Positions 1 to 13,300 of a stretch of 64,000 nt of DNA are shown piece by piece. The notes beneath the pieces were generated by a model. It worked only from the letters and a program-made list of their open reading frames with translations, searched no databases and had not been told where the DNA came from. The stretch is from Tetrahymena elliotti 4EA. Lineage: Eukaryota; Ciliophora; Oligohymenophorea; Hymenostomatida; Tetrahymenidae. The position numbers and the translations under genes were made by a program. Where the stretch lies: positions 600,057 to 664,056 of the forward strand of contig JH720328.1 in NCBI GenBank assembly GCA_000231825.2, read 5' to 3'. The number at the start of each line of letters is the position of its first letter. The first letter of the stretch is position 1.

Positions 1-2554
1 ACAAAGAAAAGGGGCTTTGAGTTCTCATAAAAATAAATAGACTATTACTTTCATTCATGTTTAACATCGAATATTTTGAATCAATGCATTTAATCAAATA
101 ACATATTCTGACTGACAATTTCTATCCATAAGGAACTAAAAAAATTTCTAATTTATTCCCCCACAAGCTATTTTGTGCGTTTAAAGCATAAGATAAAAGA
201 GAGACTTATTAGTTGATCATAACAGGTAAAATAGTGCAATAAAAAGAGATCCAATAATAGTTATCATTCAAAATATTTGAGATTACAGCTGATTATTATT
301 AATTAAACTTGAAGCCCTTTAATGAATCATATTAACTTGGTGGTTAAAATTGCAATTTTAAACTTGATTGCTATGTTTGCAAGTTATTAAAAATTTGGGT
401 TATATCTGATTTTAAGTGGATTTCAAATTTAGCTAAATTTTTTACTGGTTCTGACATAAAAGTTTAAAGAGTAGTTGTGTCATAATTTGGGTTTGTCATA
501 TTTGATATAAATCTAAAAGATCTTGAATTAAATTAATTACATAAATAATTTAAATAACCAGCTTAGCATTATCCGAGACAAATCCTGGGGTTAGTCAAAA
601 TAATTTTACTTTTAATTAATCTTTATGCACTAGAAAATTTAGAATAAGTATTTATTTATAAAAATACTTGTTATAGGTTTGTCCAAAGAGCTATCCAAAT
701 AGGTAGATTATTTCTGATAGATGCTGTATAAATAGGTACACCAAGTACTTAAAGCTATATTGAAGGTAAACCACCGGGAGAAATGTAAGAAAAAGTAAAT
801 ATTTCATTATTTGAGTCATAAATAGCGCCAAACATTCCATAAGCATTTGAACCTTAAAAATTAACTGAAAAACTAAAATAGAATGACTAGATACCATTTT
901 AGTTTAATTTGATTTGATCATTATTAAGATTGAATACACATTATGAAATTTAATTTTCAATATTATTTGAACCATAAATTGTTAACTTTTGAATGATGCA
1001 AGAATATCCATCATCAAAATACTCTTTGGGACACTTTCCATTCTCTAATCTATTATTATCTTTGATTTTACAAGTATTTTCATCAAAGCACTCATTGCAA
1101 TAGCTTGGACATTTTTCACAAGTATTTTATTTAGACAAATAAAATTATTTCATACAAACGCATTGAAATGTATTCTAATCATAAATCATATTTTATGTGC
1201 AATCAGGAAAATTTTCATTCCAGTCAATAATGTTGTCTTTATTCACATTTACTGAAGGGAGGCTTTAGTTTTAGCAATTTAAGGAGCTTTAGTAGTTGAT
1301 ATAAAAACCAGTTTTACAAATTAAGCATTCACTGTTATCAGTCTAAAGAAAGCAGTTTTATTAGTTCGATGTAAACTAAGTACCTCTGTAGTATCTGATA
1401 TGACTTAATTAAATAGTTTAAGTATTAGAAGTATCTCCAAATTACAACTAGCCAAATAAAAATTAACTTATTTATACTTTTTAAATTTAGCTTTCATATC
1501 CATAAACAATTAAGTATGCATCATAAGTAATTACTGTTTTTAAGATTAGTGTCACTTGATTCCATTTACTAAAATCAATTCCATTTACTGATTAACTGTT
1601 TAGATAAATTTTGCTTTGAGTTGAATCAAGTTTTATTTAAAACAACTAATTTGCATTTAAAACAGTCATTAGTATAATATTTGTAGGTACAAGAGATGAT
1701 ACTTTAAAGTGAAAACTAACTGCGAAACCTCCAAATTCTAATGGATTGGAAAAATCTGTTTTAAATACTGAATTTACTTGCAATAGTAAAACTTATGAGT
1801 TACTTTAATATCCATTAGAATAAATATTCATAGATTGAGCAACATTAAAATACTAATTTGGATTTGCTTTTGTGTAAAAGAAATCATAATTCCAAACCAT
1901 CTCTGTCTACAAAGCAGTCAAGTCATAAGAATAAGAATAATTATCAAAAAAATTCAAATTATTCCAGAAAATATATAAATTATTAATATAAGCAAGAGAT
2001 TCATAATAACCATCAATAGTAAAAGAATATCCTATTGATAGGATAAAATTTTATTTCTAGATATATTTATTGTAAGAATATGAAAGCGGTCCAATTTAAA
2101 AAATTTAATATTGTTAAGTTTGGTGAAGTGATGTTTGTACATTAATAGATGCTCCATCAGAAGATAGCTAAAGGACTATTAAAACCCAAATATCCTTATG
2201 TAAAATAGCTGAGTAATTATCTTGAGAAAACTGTCCCAGTACACTTTATCTTAACTTATTCTAATCTGGCAAAAACTAGATGCTTACCAGCTCTTCGCTA
2301 TTTTACTTTAATTTGAAGAAATCATAGATTCCGCTGATTTCTATTCTAGGCCAAAACCATCCAGATAAAGCAAAGTTACTAATGTTTGATGACTGATCTG
2401 AGGAGGAATCAAATAAAAAGTTTCCATAAAATACCTATTAAGTATTTAAAATTTTTTACTACTTAAGCTATTAGTTATAGTTCAACCATTTAAAATTAAT
2501 ATTGGCTGCTGCGAGTTCAATGAAAACTAAAATAAATAAGATTTTTTAAGACAT
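1..2554 (-). CDS. Secreted LamG-like and Cys-rich protein (3' end beyond window)
   Basis: Probably a secreted or cell-surface protein of unknown role. With TAA/TAG as Gln the minus strand is open from the ATG at 2552-2554 to the window edge (about 851 codons) with no TGA, so the C-terminus is missing. The N-terminus MSQKILFILVFIELAAA looks like a cleavable signal peptide, which fixes the start. Residues about 20-250 are aromatic- and Asn-rich. Residues about 270-400 resemble a LamG/ConA-like beta sandwich (pattern FGGFAVSFHFKV...WNQVTLIL...HIRYYRGT). A Cys-rich stretch follows at about 1000-1400 (CLICKTGFY, CVCMKQFY, CEKCPSYCNECF), like the EGF/furin-like repeats of ciliate surface proteins. 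No intron is needed. The fold assignments come from pattern only; the family is not identified. Confidence 0.75.
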
Positions 2555-4378
2555 TTATCCTTTTAGAAACCAGATTTTTAATATGAGTATATTTAGATTA
2601 ATTTTTATAGAAATTTATCCACAAAATTTTAAAACAGTATTGGGAATGAATTCTCAATTAATTTCTTCAAATTAAAATGAAGTTACTATACTATTCAATA
2701 ATTATTTACCTTACTGAATTAAATTTTAATTTAGTGTAAGATTATGTTTGAATTAAGCTTTTTAAAATATTAAATGCCATAAAAAACACAACCCAATAAA
2801 GATAAATAGAATTTCTCAAACTAAAAGCTTAAGTTTAGTTTAATAATTGATATATCAATAGTAAAATAATTATTTTATTCTTAAATTTGAAGTTAAATTA
2901 CTTAACTATTTTGCTGCTTTTTATGTTTATTGCTATTATCTATTTAATTAAAACATATCTATTAATTAAATTAATTAAGAAGAAACAATTTATCTTTCAT
3001 TAATTATATTTCTTTTAATAATCTATCTTACATTCTAAATCAAATTAACATTATGTGTGTATTTTCTTACCTATGTATTCAAGAAAATTTAAGAAAAGAA
3101 ATTAACTTAAGCTAATTAAATCTAACTGATAAAGACTTAAAATGACAAGTAGCGTTTTTCAAAAAAAAACATTTTTTATTAGAGAATGAAAAATAATACA
3201 ATTATCATTTTCACAATTTTATTGGAAAAAAAGAAATTAATTAACAATTAGTAGATTCATTTATTTTTATATTGTTTATTAATTGTTTTTAAAAGGTTTT
3301 AACATTAAAATAACCTAAGTGAATAACAATATAACAAATAAGATGTTACAGAGACAATAATTATTTAAAATTGTTATTTTTTTTAATTTTAAATATTAAT
3401 TGACACTTACTATCATTAATATGTAAATTATTTAACAGATAGTATTTCATATTTTAATTTAGTACATAAAATTTGCTGTTTATTTTTTAATTAAAACATC
3501 TTGAAATAGATAATACAAAAAGCGCCATATTTTAATAATTTTTACCATATTTCAATTTACTTAATTATTTCTTTTATTGAATTGAATAAAATCAGAGGAA
3601 TTAATTTAATTTTACTTTAAATTTTGTTCTCTCTGCTTTGTTAAAAAATTAATTTTTAAAAAATGAGAATTACTTGAAATTATTTTATGGATTCCTCAAA
3701 GATTATTTTTCTTAAAAAATTAACAAAATTATGTAGCAAAATATTTAAAAGAAATTTTAGAACTCGTTTATTCTAAATTTTAGATGAAATAGAATAATAA
3801 TTAATTTTAAGAGAGAGGAGGAGAGTTTTCTTTACTTTATAAATATTTGATTGATTCATTTTCCCATTTGTATTAGAGCAATTTCTAGATATTTAACAAT
3901 ATTTTATTCATTTATAATGATGAATTTTTTAAGTAAAAACTATTATTTAGAGCTATTAAAAGATGGTTTTACCAATTGCATTCATTTATATACATATTAA
4001 TTTGTCTAATTTTTTTACACTTGAAAAAAAAAAACCAAAAAAATAATAAAATAAATTTTATTTTTAAAAATGATTTAATACAAAACTAAAATAAGGAAAC
4101 ACATTTTTGGTTTTCAAGTTTCTTTAATTAAAATGTTTTTATTCAGAACAATTTATAAAGAAGATTGAAGAATAAAATAATAGTTAAGAACATTTTCTCA
4201 TTTATTTAGCAAAATAATTAAAGTTATATGTTTGATAAAATTAATACAAAAAAGATTCTTAATTTATGCTTATTTTTAGATTTTGATTAATTAGTAAGGT
4301 ATTTTAATGATTAATTTATATTAATAAAAATCTAGAGTTAAAATAAATTTGATTTCCAATTTCTTGTTTGGTTCTAAA
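2555..4378. other. Intergenic, AT-rich
   Basis: This is the spacer between two divergently transcribed genes, so it should hold both promoters. TGA is frequent in every frame I tried. I see no RNA gene, no repeat and no recognisable promoter motif. Confidence 0.5.
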
Positions 4379-7300
4379 ATGAAAATACTTCATTTTATTA
4401 AATTAGCTCTTTTCATTTAGATGGTTAGATGCATAGAGGTCGTATAGTTGTAGACAAGGATAACATAAAATAATTTCTTAGATTAAAGGATTGAGCTATC
4501 TAAGGAATATTAATAGGGTGAAGAAATATTATATTAGATAAAGATATCTTTGCTTGAAGGATATTATGAAAATTTTGAGTTTATTATTTACTCTACAGAT
4601 GAATTATTTCATAGCCAATTTGAAATGACCACTTATTTGGAATTTCCTAACTCAGAGAACATCTGTTTACAAAATGTTTTACAAAAAAATAATTTATGCA
4701 TAGATCAACTAGATAAGTATAAAGATTAACTAAAAGTAGTTTATAGTCTTTATTTAAAATGCTTATCAAGTGTCTGCAGGACAAGGCATTACTTCCTTCT
4801 TTAGCCTAAGATATTCTCGAGTACATTAAATTTGAATTAAAAATAAATTATTCTACTTTTAACATATTTATATCAAAATAGATGAACAAGAAGAGAAGTA
4901 CATTAATGAAAGGATAATTACAAAAATTAAACTTCCTCAAACAAAAGAATTTCAATTTTATCTCACAGATAACAAATATGATCTTGATAAAATTATTCCA
5001 ATAATTGAAGATGATCATCCTTGCTATAATTAAATTGATTTCTTATATTAATCTTAACTTCTCAGTGTTAAGTGTTTGGAATAAGTAGAACTACTCTTTG
5101 TATTTACAGATTTTTATCATAAATTTGAATTGAAGAAAGTTGATAAATATTTTATTCTTGAGCCAAAAGTTGAATATGAATTTGAAAATTTTCTTATGAA
5201 CAAGTTTTTCATATTGGATGTTTGTTTTTTTAAGTTTAGCCATTTAAATGATGACTTATAGTTAACACCATAAAGTCTATATAGTATTTAATAATTAAAT
5301 AAGTAGATAAAACTATCAATATGGTGTGATTAAACTACAATAATATTAGAAGGTTCTAAATTTAATTAAACATTAGTTAAAATAATCAATATTCAAAATT
5401 AAGAAAACGAATAGCTTTATGAATTCAAAAGTGATATTGAAGAATCATTTATTTATGAAACATGCCTTCAATTTTTTTCATCGAACTTTGAGGTTTATAA
5501 AGTAACTCTATTGCAAAATGAAACTCTTGAAAAAAAATAAATATCCCCATAACAAATTAAAAATGAAAAACTTGCTGAAAAACTGAATTTTGAAGTTTAA
5601 AAACTAACTTGTATTCCATAAAATTTTAGACAAAAGAATTATTACTTCATTTTTAGTAATTATATTGAAAAATGTTAGAAATTTAATATGTTCTTCTTAA
5701 TCATAATAGGTAGAAATAAAGGAGACGTTTTTTTGTATTGGTTAAAGGATGTTTAAACTTTAATGATTTTAGAGCAAGATTAACAGGCTTTTAGATATTT
5801 TTTACCAATTAATAGGCATAGTTAAAAGTTAATTATTAAGCATGAAGAAATTAAATTTTATTATTCAGCAGTTTAAATATGTTTAGAATCAGATGATGAT
5901 TAAGTAAAATTTTTTTGAAATTAAAAATTAATAATTATTATACAAAAATAATAAAATAGATTTAATTAGAATATTACGGTGAAGGTCAAAACATTCAATT
6001 AGATTAATTTAACAAGTGCTTTATTGAATAAATTTAAAAAATAAATTATATTTACATATTGGTATAAGTTAATAACAAATATTCGAACTCAAGAATAATA
6101 TTCAAATTAAACTATTAGAGTAGTGAAGCTGAGATTTAAATGAAAGTAGGATTAAATGACTTTTTTGTTAACATGAGAGATTACCAATTTTTTGGTTTAA
6201 ATTTTGGAAAAAGATAATTCTTGGATACTATGATTGAAATGAAAGAGGATAATTCATATTGCAAAGGCTACATTCTATTGGAAGATAATAATAATAATAA
6301 TAATCTCATAATTGTAGGAAGACTTTAACAAAATTGTGAAGCTTTTCTTTCAGAAAACCTTTAATAGATGAAAAATTATTCAAGATTTTCAATTTATCTA
6401 TTTATGTCTGAAATAAATTTGTTTACTCTTAGAATTTACCAGACATTCAATTCTTATTATTAAAATTATTAAGTAACTTATTAAGTGAATTAACCTTTCT
6501 AATATATTAATAAAAATATGTTTACATTAACAACAAATAATTTCTACTTTATTTCTAGTTTTACAAACCAAATAGCAAGTATCAATGGTATAAATATTTT
6601 TAATTAAGATAAAGACTAATTTAAAATAGATTTTAAAGGTGATATTATTGAAATAATATTCAGTGATGTTCTTAAATAAAATAATGAAATAGTATTTTTC
6701 TTTGAATATGTTCCTTTTATTTCTTATTCTTCCTTATTAGGAATCGATATTGATATTTTACTACAAAAATATGAAGAATTGTACTATTTTTGGGGAATTG
6801 ATGAGGATTATTTGAGATATAATATTCCATTCGTCTATTGGTATGTAAACTTTAGAAAAGATGGTGATTTCTTTCTATTAGATCAAACATAAATGTCTGA
6901 GTAAAAAATAAAAAGACTTTGTGATGCAATAGTGAGAAATGAATCTCAAGCTCTACGAATAAAAAAATCAGATTATATCAATAAAACTAATTTAGTTTAT
7001 TTAAGTAATATTTTTTATTAAATTTAACAATATTAAAGATTTTTTTAAATAATAAGATGAATAAAAAACTACTCTTGAATACTTTAACATTTGCGCAAAA
7101 GTGGATTTTACAATATCAATTTAAAACAATAGATATATTTTATTTACTATCATTGAAAAACATAAAAAGTACTATTTTAATTACCATCTTATTAAAAATT
7201 AAAATTAAAGTTATATGATTTAAAACTCTAATTTTCACACTTTTAGTTTGGAGTCTGTCGATAGTAGTCTCTTCTTGGATAAATTCTAAATTACTTTTCT

Positions 7301-7988
7301 CTTGGTAACTTTGTAAAAAATTGAACCTTATAAGATTTATCATGTTAAAGATTCTAGTTAAATTTTTAAGTTTTTTGTTTCTCCTTATTAAAAGTATGAA
7401 ATAATTTTTTAATATGGCAGTAAATAGAAACCAATTATGACCTATTGGTTAGACAGTCTTTTAGACATCAAATCTAAAGTGATTGAAGTTAATTACGATT
7501 TTTAAGAGAAATAACAGATTTCTTAAGAAAATTCTATTATTTAAATAAAGGATTAATTCTAAATTTGTTACATTAAGTAACTAGAAAATTAGTAACTAGA
7601 GTTTTCTTTTTAGCTAAAAATATTATATGAATTAATGTTTGCTTAGGTTAATAAAAAAAATAATATTACCAAACAAAATGCTCTGATTATCTTTGATTAA
7701 AGTTTTTCTGGAAATGAATTTATAAATATTAATTTATAAAACTAAGATATTTATCTCATATCTTGCTTTTAAAATGTTAGCTACTTAGATTACTCTGTCA
7801 ATATAAATGATAAAAATAATTACAAATTATTTAAGAATATTCATTATTAGACCAATAAACTTAATAGGACTTTATTGATTAGTGAATATTTTAGATTCTC
7901 TGAGTAGTAAATAAAAGAGTCAACTTAAAAATCACAAGAGGTAATAAATCTTTTTATTATTCTTTATTTTCTGAGGAATTATGTTTGA
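4379..7988 (+). CDS. Unrecognised extracytoplasmic protein, 1146 aa, three introns
   Basis: No family recognised. The ATG at 4379 is followed by a hydrophobic segment (ILHFIKLALFIQMV) that could be a signal peptide or anchor. Three short introns remove all in-frame TGAs: 4821-4881, 5904-5959 and 7005-7056. The spliced length is 3441 nt, an exact multiple of three. The protein is rich in Ile, Asn, Gln, Tyr and Phe, with long beta-like stretches and scattered Cys, and includes an in-frame AAT run (Asn) near 6284. It ends at TGA 7986-7988 after a short hydrophobic tail (INLFIILYFL). The end is less certain: an alternative donor at 7942 with an acceptor ending in CAG near 7994 would extend the protein. 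The next gene (8955) has a similar composition and may be a relative. Confidence 0.65.
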
Positions 7989-8954
7989 AACAGATAATTT
8001 TTATCAGCTAGAGAATTTCCATACTTACTTACATTTTTTAAGTTTTTTTAATTTATATTTTTATTTTCTTTAAAAAATGTTAAAATTTTTTGAATCGCAC
8101 TTCTCTCAACCTTTTTTTGGGGCACAATCAAAAAATAATTAAAAAAAAGATCATAGGAAATTAATTATAAATAAATCACTCAATTTCTAATGAATAAAAA
8201 AAATATTTAATCAAAATTTAATTTTTCAATGAATATTTATTTTCACAAACATAATCTCCAAATAATTAAAGATTCATAAATATGATGAATGAGAATTTAA
8301 GAATTTAAAGAGTATACAATTATGATAAAATAATCAAAATTTTATGACTTAACTATATATTAATAGTAAAAATAAAATAAATTATCTCAGATCAATAATA
8401 ATTGTAAAATATGAAAATAGATTAACAGCAAAATTGTGATCTAAAATAATTTTCAAAATACAATAAAGAATATTTTTATGAATTTAAGAACAAAATAAAA
8501 TATTTTTGATATACAATTATTTTACCACTTTATGCTGTGGAAATAAATATTTTCTCAAAAATCAAAATTTTGATTTAAATAAAGATAAAACTTTGCTTTA
8601 TTAGAATCAATCATTCTTGTTGTCTACAAATTTAATTTAAATTTTTACTCCTAATAAATATTGTCAATGCTTTAATTATGATGAGAAACTTAATTTATCA
8701 GTATATCGTTTTAATTTTTTTATGAAAAAAGTATCGGGTTATCAATTATTGAGTAACTTAAGTATTTATGATAGTCTTCAATAGAAATAAATTTATTATT
8801 TTTCATAACTAATTTTAAGAGTTTTTATTCTCAATTTTATTATCTCCAAAAAGATCGATTGATTTATAGTATTCTTGTTTGGTATAAAAAAAAGATTTTA
8901 TTTATCTGATTTTAATATTGCCCTCTTAATATTAAAGTAATTTTTTAAATTTAA
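7989..8954. other. Intergenic, AT-rich
   Basis: About 1 kb with many TGAs on the plus strand. I could not trace a convincing exon joining the genes on either side, although both run in the same direction and a hidden exon is possible. No repeats or RNA genes seen. Confidence 0.4.
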
Positions 8955-10527
8955 ATGGAAAATGAATTTTAAAGGAACAATTTAAAAAAATTGAATAATC
9001 TATTAAAGTTGAAAAATTGTGGCATATTTTTAATAAACTTTAGAATTTATTTTAAAAAGTTTTTAAGAAAATTAAAGCTTCAATTAATAAACATAAATTT
9101 AAATTTTTCAATCATTTTTACTTTTATTTAATTAAAATAGAGTTAAATAGATCCTAATTTGATAAACAAGAAATGTCTTTGGGTAGAGTAAAATGAGCCT
9201 CATTATGAATTTGGAGAAAAATTAAGCTATTTTTATTATCAAAAAGAAGGATATGAAATAATAAATTTAAGACATAATAGATCATTTAATATTGATGAAT
9301 TTTTTATAGGATAAAACAAATAAAAAAATTATTTATTAATATAATTATCAGAAGAAGAATAGAATGGTTTTCTTTTGTTATCTAAAAACAATTCAGTTTA
9401 TACTTTCAAAAATTAACAGATTATCTCAATAAGATTTTTCAGTGAGAATGAACTTTAAACTTTTGAGTTTAATGATAATCAATTGTAGCTTTCAATAGAT
9501 ATTGGCAATGCACAATACATAGAAGTTGATATTTTCCAAGATATTACTTATACAGATATAGTTTTTGTTAAATCCGAAATAAGTAAGGTTATTAGTGAAT
9601 CTACTTTAAAAAGTATTGAAAACTAAGATCGTATTTATATTTAAAATTAGTAAGGATTAATTATTTACATAGAGCTCGAAGAAGAAGAAGAAAAGATCCC
9701 ATAAAAATAAATACTTAATCTAAGTAACTATGACCTGATAGTATTTGACTAAGAAATTGATCTTAACATAATAGAAATAAAAGACTTTAAATCAAATTAA
9801 AACTAAGGTTATATAATTTATCTTCAAAACGCTACTAACAGTAAAATTAAAGTTTAGTATTTTGAATAAAAGTTACTTTAATTTTATTAAGAAGATTATG
9901 AAATTCTTACTATAAATTCAAATTAAAAAACTGATTTGCAGATTAATAAAAAAAATATTTATGATCTGAACTTAAAAATTTTCAATCATTCAATAAATAG
10001 TTAAGCTGTGGCTGATATAGATTAATCATTTTAATTAGGTAACCAATTTGAGATATTTGTAATTATTTCTAGAGAAATTGTACAATTTTTCTAGTATTCC
10101 TCATTAAAGCAACCATTCAATAATGTAAAAAATAAAATAATTTGATCTATTTTTTTTACTTTAAATTATTTTTAAAAAAAAGGTAAAAAATTAAATTTTA
10201 GTTCAGAATTGTAAAGTAGTGAACTTTAATTTTGAGATGGAAAATAAATAAATTAGCTACGAGATTGACTTACCTAATTATTACTTACATGAAGATTCCA
10301 ACATTCTAATTAGAGTATTTCTTAAATCTAGCTCTACAAAATTTATTTTCCCAATAAGTAAAGTAATCAATACTCATAAAGGTTTGTTAGTTTATAGAAA
10401 AATATATTTTGAAAACCAACAGAAGAAAGATTTCATTCTATTACTATCCATAGTAGCATTAGTCCTAATACTTTTATCTTTTATTTTTATTTATTTAATA
10501 AAAAAATAACTTAATAGTAAAATTTGA
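8955..10527 (+). CDS. Unrecognised single-pass membrane protein, about 496 aa
   Basis: No family recognised. The frame is open from the ATG at 8955 to TGA 10525-10527 once the intron 10125-10206 is removed (1491 nt, exact multiple of three). The acceptor is the TTCAG at 10206; the nearer TAG would break the frame. The C-terminus has a clear transmembrane helix (ILLLSIVALVLILLSFIFIY) followed by a short basic tail, as in type I membrane proteins. The body is Gln/Asn/Ile-rich with an acidic EEEEE run. The first 60 or so codons are Lys/Leu/Ile-rich and poorly protein-like, so the true start may be downstream or in an unseen upstream exon ending near the TAG at 9140. It resembles the preceding gene in composition and orientation, which suggests a related pair. 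Confidence 0.6.
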
Positions 10528-10782
10528 ATATAATTTAATATTTATGTCATTATCAATTTGTATAGGTGAGCTATTTTCAAATAGAATTTCAGTTTTATTT
10601 ATGTCTAATTTTTTTATTTTATCTCCTTATTCATTTTAAATGATATAATTTTCTGTACTAAGATTTTAATAATTATCATTTTGTATAATTATTCAAATAT
10701 TTTTTGAATTTTAATAATTGTTTTTAAAGTTAAAATTACAATTTATTTTACAAAATCATACTTTCTTTTAAAATAAAAAAAG

Positions 10783-10854
10783 CTCCGAGACCGGGAATTG
10801 AACCCGGGTCTCCTGCGTGACAGGCAGGAATACTAACCACTATACTATCTCGGA
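10783..10854 (-). tRNA. tRNA-Asp (anticodon GTC)
   Basis: A 72-nt cloverleaf on the minus strand, far more GC-rich than its surroundings. The acceptor stem is TCCGAGA/TCTCGGA with discriminator G, the identity base expected for tRNA-Asp. The anticodon stem is CCTGC/GCAGG around loop CTGTCAC, giving anticodon GTC. The T arm reads GGGTTCAATTCCC. The A-box-like (TAGTATAGTGG) and B-box-like (GGTTCAATTCC) internal promoter elements are visible. A T-rich run follows on the minus strand (10771-10780), as expected for Pol III termination. No intron. Confidence 0.95.
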
Positions 10855-11413
10855 TTACATGGTAATTTACTAAATTATATGCAGTTTATGAATAATTTTA
10901 ATTATGGTATGAAAAATCCTAATTTTGAAAAATAAAATTGAATAAAAATTGATTTTATTGTCATTTTAAAATAATATAAAATGAATAAATTCAAAAAGAC
11001 AAGGGTGAATTGTTAATACTAATATGTCTTTTTAATGTTTAAAAACGACTAATAAAATTTGATATTGTAAAAACAGCTTGATTAAAAAATCAATAATCAG
11101 AAAAAATATTGTTTTGATTCTTTCGTTTTTAAAGGAAAAAATTCACTTTATATTAGTGATTATAGATAAATTATTAGTTGATTTTCTAAAGGGAACTTAA
11201 ACAAAAAAACCAGCAATTTTGAAGGTAAAATATTTGATTTATTTTATTATTAAAGTATAATTAGTGCTTAAGTTAAAATATTTTAATTATTAATTAACTA
11301 TTTATAGCAAAGGGATATAGAAATTAACTGATTGAGTGAAATATTCTATTCTTAATTGGAAGAAATAAACACCTTTTGACTTAAATAACAATTATTGATA
11401 ATTAATTATAGAA
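10855..11413. other. Intergenic between tRNA-Asp and the next gene
   Basis: AT-rich spacer of 559 bp. It must contain the promoter and 5' UTR of the gene at 11414. No ORF, repeat or RNA structure was recognised. Confidence 0.4.
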
Positions 11414-12088
11414 ATGATCAACCAAAACTTAGGATAAGGTTCAGTTATAAGATAATCTACTACAACAACTATAACTACTAACTAGCCTCCTTCTTAACTA
11501 AGAGCTAGTCAAGGAAATTAGGGCAACCCTTACTTAAGCCAAAGTTAGTAATCACAATAAACAATTAAATCTGATGGAAAGCTATTTGCACTTATTTTGC
11601 TTTTAGTCTCTCTTGGACTTTACATCTATTTTTAGCAAATAACAAACAAACTTGATGAGCCAGATGAGTGTAGAAAATTATATGCTGCTTCTGAAGTTAA
11701 TGAATATGTTTGGTATTATGGAATATTCTTGCAATTTTATTATCTTACACTTGCTTTTGGATCTGATTACTGGAAATGTTATTTGTTTTAAATAGACTTA
11801 CCAAGATTCTATGCACTTTTCAATTCAATTTTTGGAGTTTGCATATTAGGAATGACCATAGCATTATAAATATGTCTTAATTACAATGAAAAATGTGGTA
11901 ATCTAACTGATCAAATCCGTGGCTATCTTGCTGTAGGTTATATTATTTTAGTTATTATTATAGTGTATGTTGCATTCACTTCAAGAAAAGCTAGTCGTCC
12001 TTCTGGGCCAGTATAAAATTCTAGTCCACAAACTAATAATGAAACCTCTAGATTATAATAAAATCCTTATCAACCTTACGTAGAGTGA
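11414..12088 (+). CDS. Four-pass membrane protein, 224 aa, hypothetical
   Basis: Small integral membrane protein, family not recognised. The single exon runs from ATG 11414 to TGA 12086-12088. The N-terminal 55 residues are Thr/Gln/Ser-rich and probably cytosolic. Four hydrophobic segments follow, at about 55-75 (LFALILLLVSLGLYIYF), 100-122, 137-160 and 180-200 (YLAVGYIILVIIIVYVAF). The first loop contains DECRK and the second contains WKC; the third segment is followed by NEKCGN. The C-terminal tail is Ser/Asn/Gln/Pro-rich. The topology resembles tetraspan proteins, but the Cys pattern does not match the CCG signature of tetraspanins. Start choice: no closer in-frame ATG, and the region upstream is non-coding. 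Confidence 0.8.
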
Positions 12089-12898
12089 TAAATATCCAAA
12101 AGTTAAAAAATAAAATAAAATTAGTTTTTTCATCTAAAATAATTTTTTCATATTTGCATTTTTCTAGCTTTAAAGCTTTGTAGATTTTTAAATATCCCTT
12201 AAAATAATTTACATGTTTTCTATTTATCAAAAATCATTATTTTTCAAAAATTTACTTAAATTAAGAAAAGAGCTTTTGCTTATTTTATTAAATTCAAAAT
12301 ATTCATTTAAAATATCAAGAATAATATTTTAAAAAATTTAATTTTTGTTTGAAATCCTACTAAAATAAATAAAATATTTGTTTAAAAATTATTTTCCATA
12401 TTAATTAAAAAAATCAAATAAAATGGGTTATTATTTATTCAAAAATCTAACTATTTCTTAGATGAATCAGACAAAAATATAAAAATTAAATCTAATAAAG
12501 TAATTAACAAGATATACAATTCATTTCTAATTAGCCAAGTATCATAAAAATTATCAAAATAGATCTTTTAATTTAAAATTAAAAAATATGTTCTTAAGTA
12601 AGCAATAAAAGGTAATCTTATTATTCCTTACTTGGATGACTAATGAAATTAATTTTCCCTCTTCTTTTGATTGAAATCAAAAATTTTTTTATATGATGTA
12701 AAATAGAAGTTTATGTAATTGTATATTTGTTGATCTTCATGTTTTTTTATATTATTGATTAAAATTAGAATTAATTTGATTTTTTAAAATAAATAAAAGC
12801 TTTAAGCCTCAAAAATCAATAGAAAGCTCAAAACAATCTCTTTTCCAGAATATATTTGGAAAATATTAAAAATAATTACATTAGCTTATGAAATAAAA
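12089..12898. other. Intergenic, AT-rich
   Basis: No convincing gene. The frame of the ORF starting at 12899 remains open upstream to about 12740, so an unrecognised exon could lie in the last 160 bp. Confidence 0.35.
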
Positions 12899-13300
12899 AT
12901 GAAAAATAACACATCTTTAAACTAAAAACTGAGAGAATTAGCTGTATGCATGCCATTGGAAATTGGTTTTTTTAATTTCAGATAATAGATTAAAACCAAT
13001 GAAGAGCTTAAACATAATTATTGGTTATCTCGAGCTACAATAAAGCTCTTAGTTGAATAAAAAAGAAAACACTATTTATTATAGAAGAAAAAGTATATAA
13101 AATTCCTGAGAATAGATTTAGGAAATGAGAAAATTTGTTATTTGAATATTTTTATTGATTAAGGGAATTAAATTGATTAAATGACAGACATCATAAATAT
13201 TTATGAATAGGCATAAATTATATATTTATTATAGTTAAAGAATTATAAATTATGGTTTATTTATTAGCATATTTTAATTACAACTCCTCAAATTTTATGA
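12899..13300 (+). CDS. Possible small gene, 133 aa (weak)
   Basis: The ORF from ATG 12899 to TGA 13298-13300 is more protein-like than the AT-rich DNA around it: mixed charge, few Asn/Ile homopolymers, and segments such as [14 protein letters not shown] and [19 protein letters not shown]. The same frame is open upstream to about 12740. It overlaps the 3' end of the ABC transporter gene on the other strand by 13 bp, which is unusual but possible for convergent genes. No domain recognised. It could also be a chance ORF, because only one codon is a stop in this genetic code. Confidence 0.3.
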
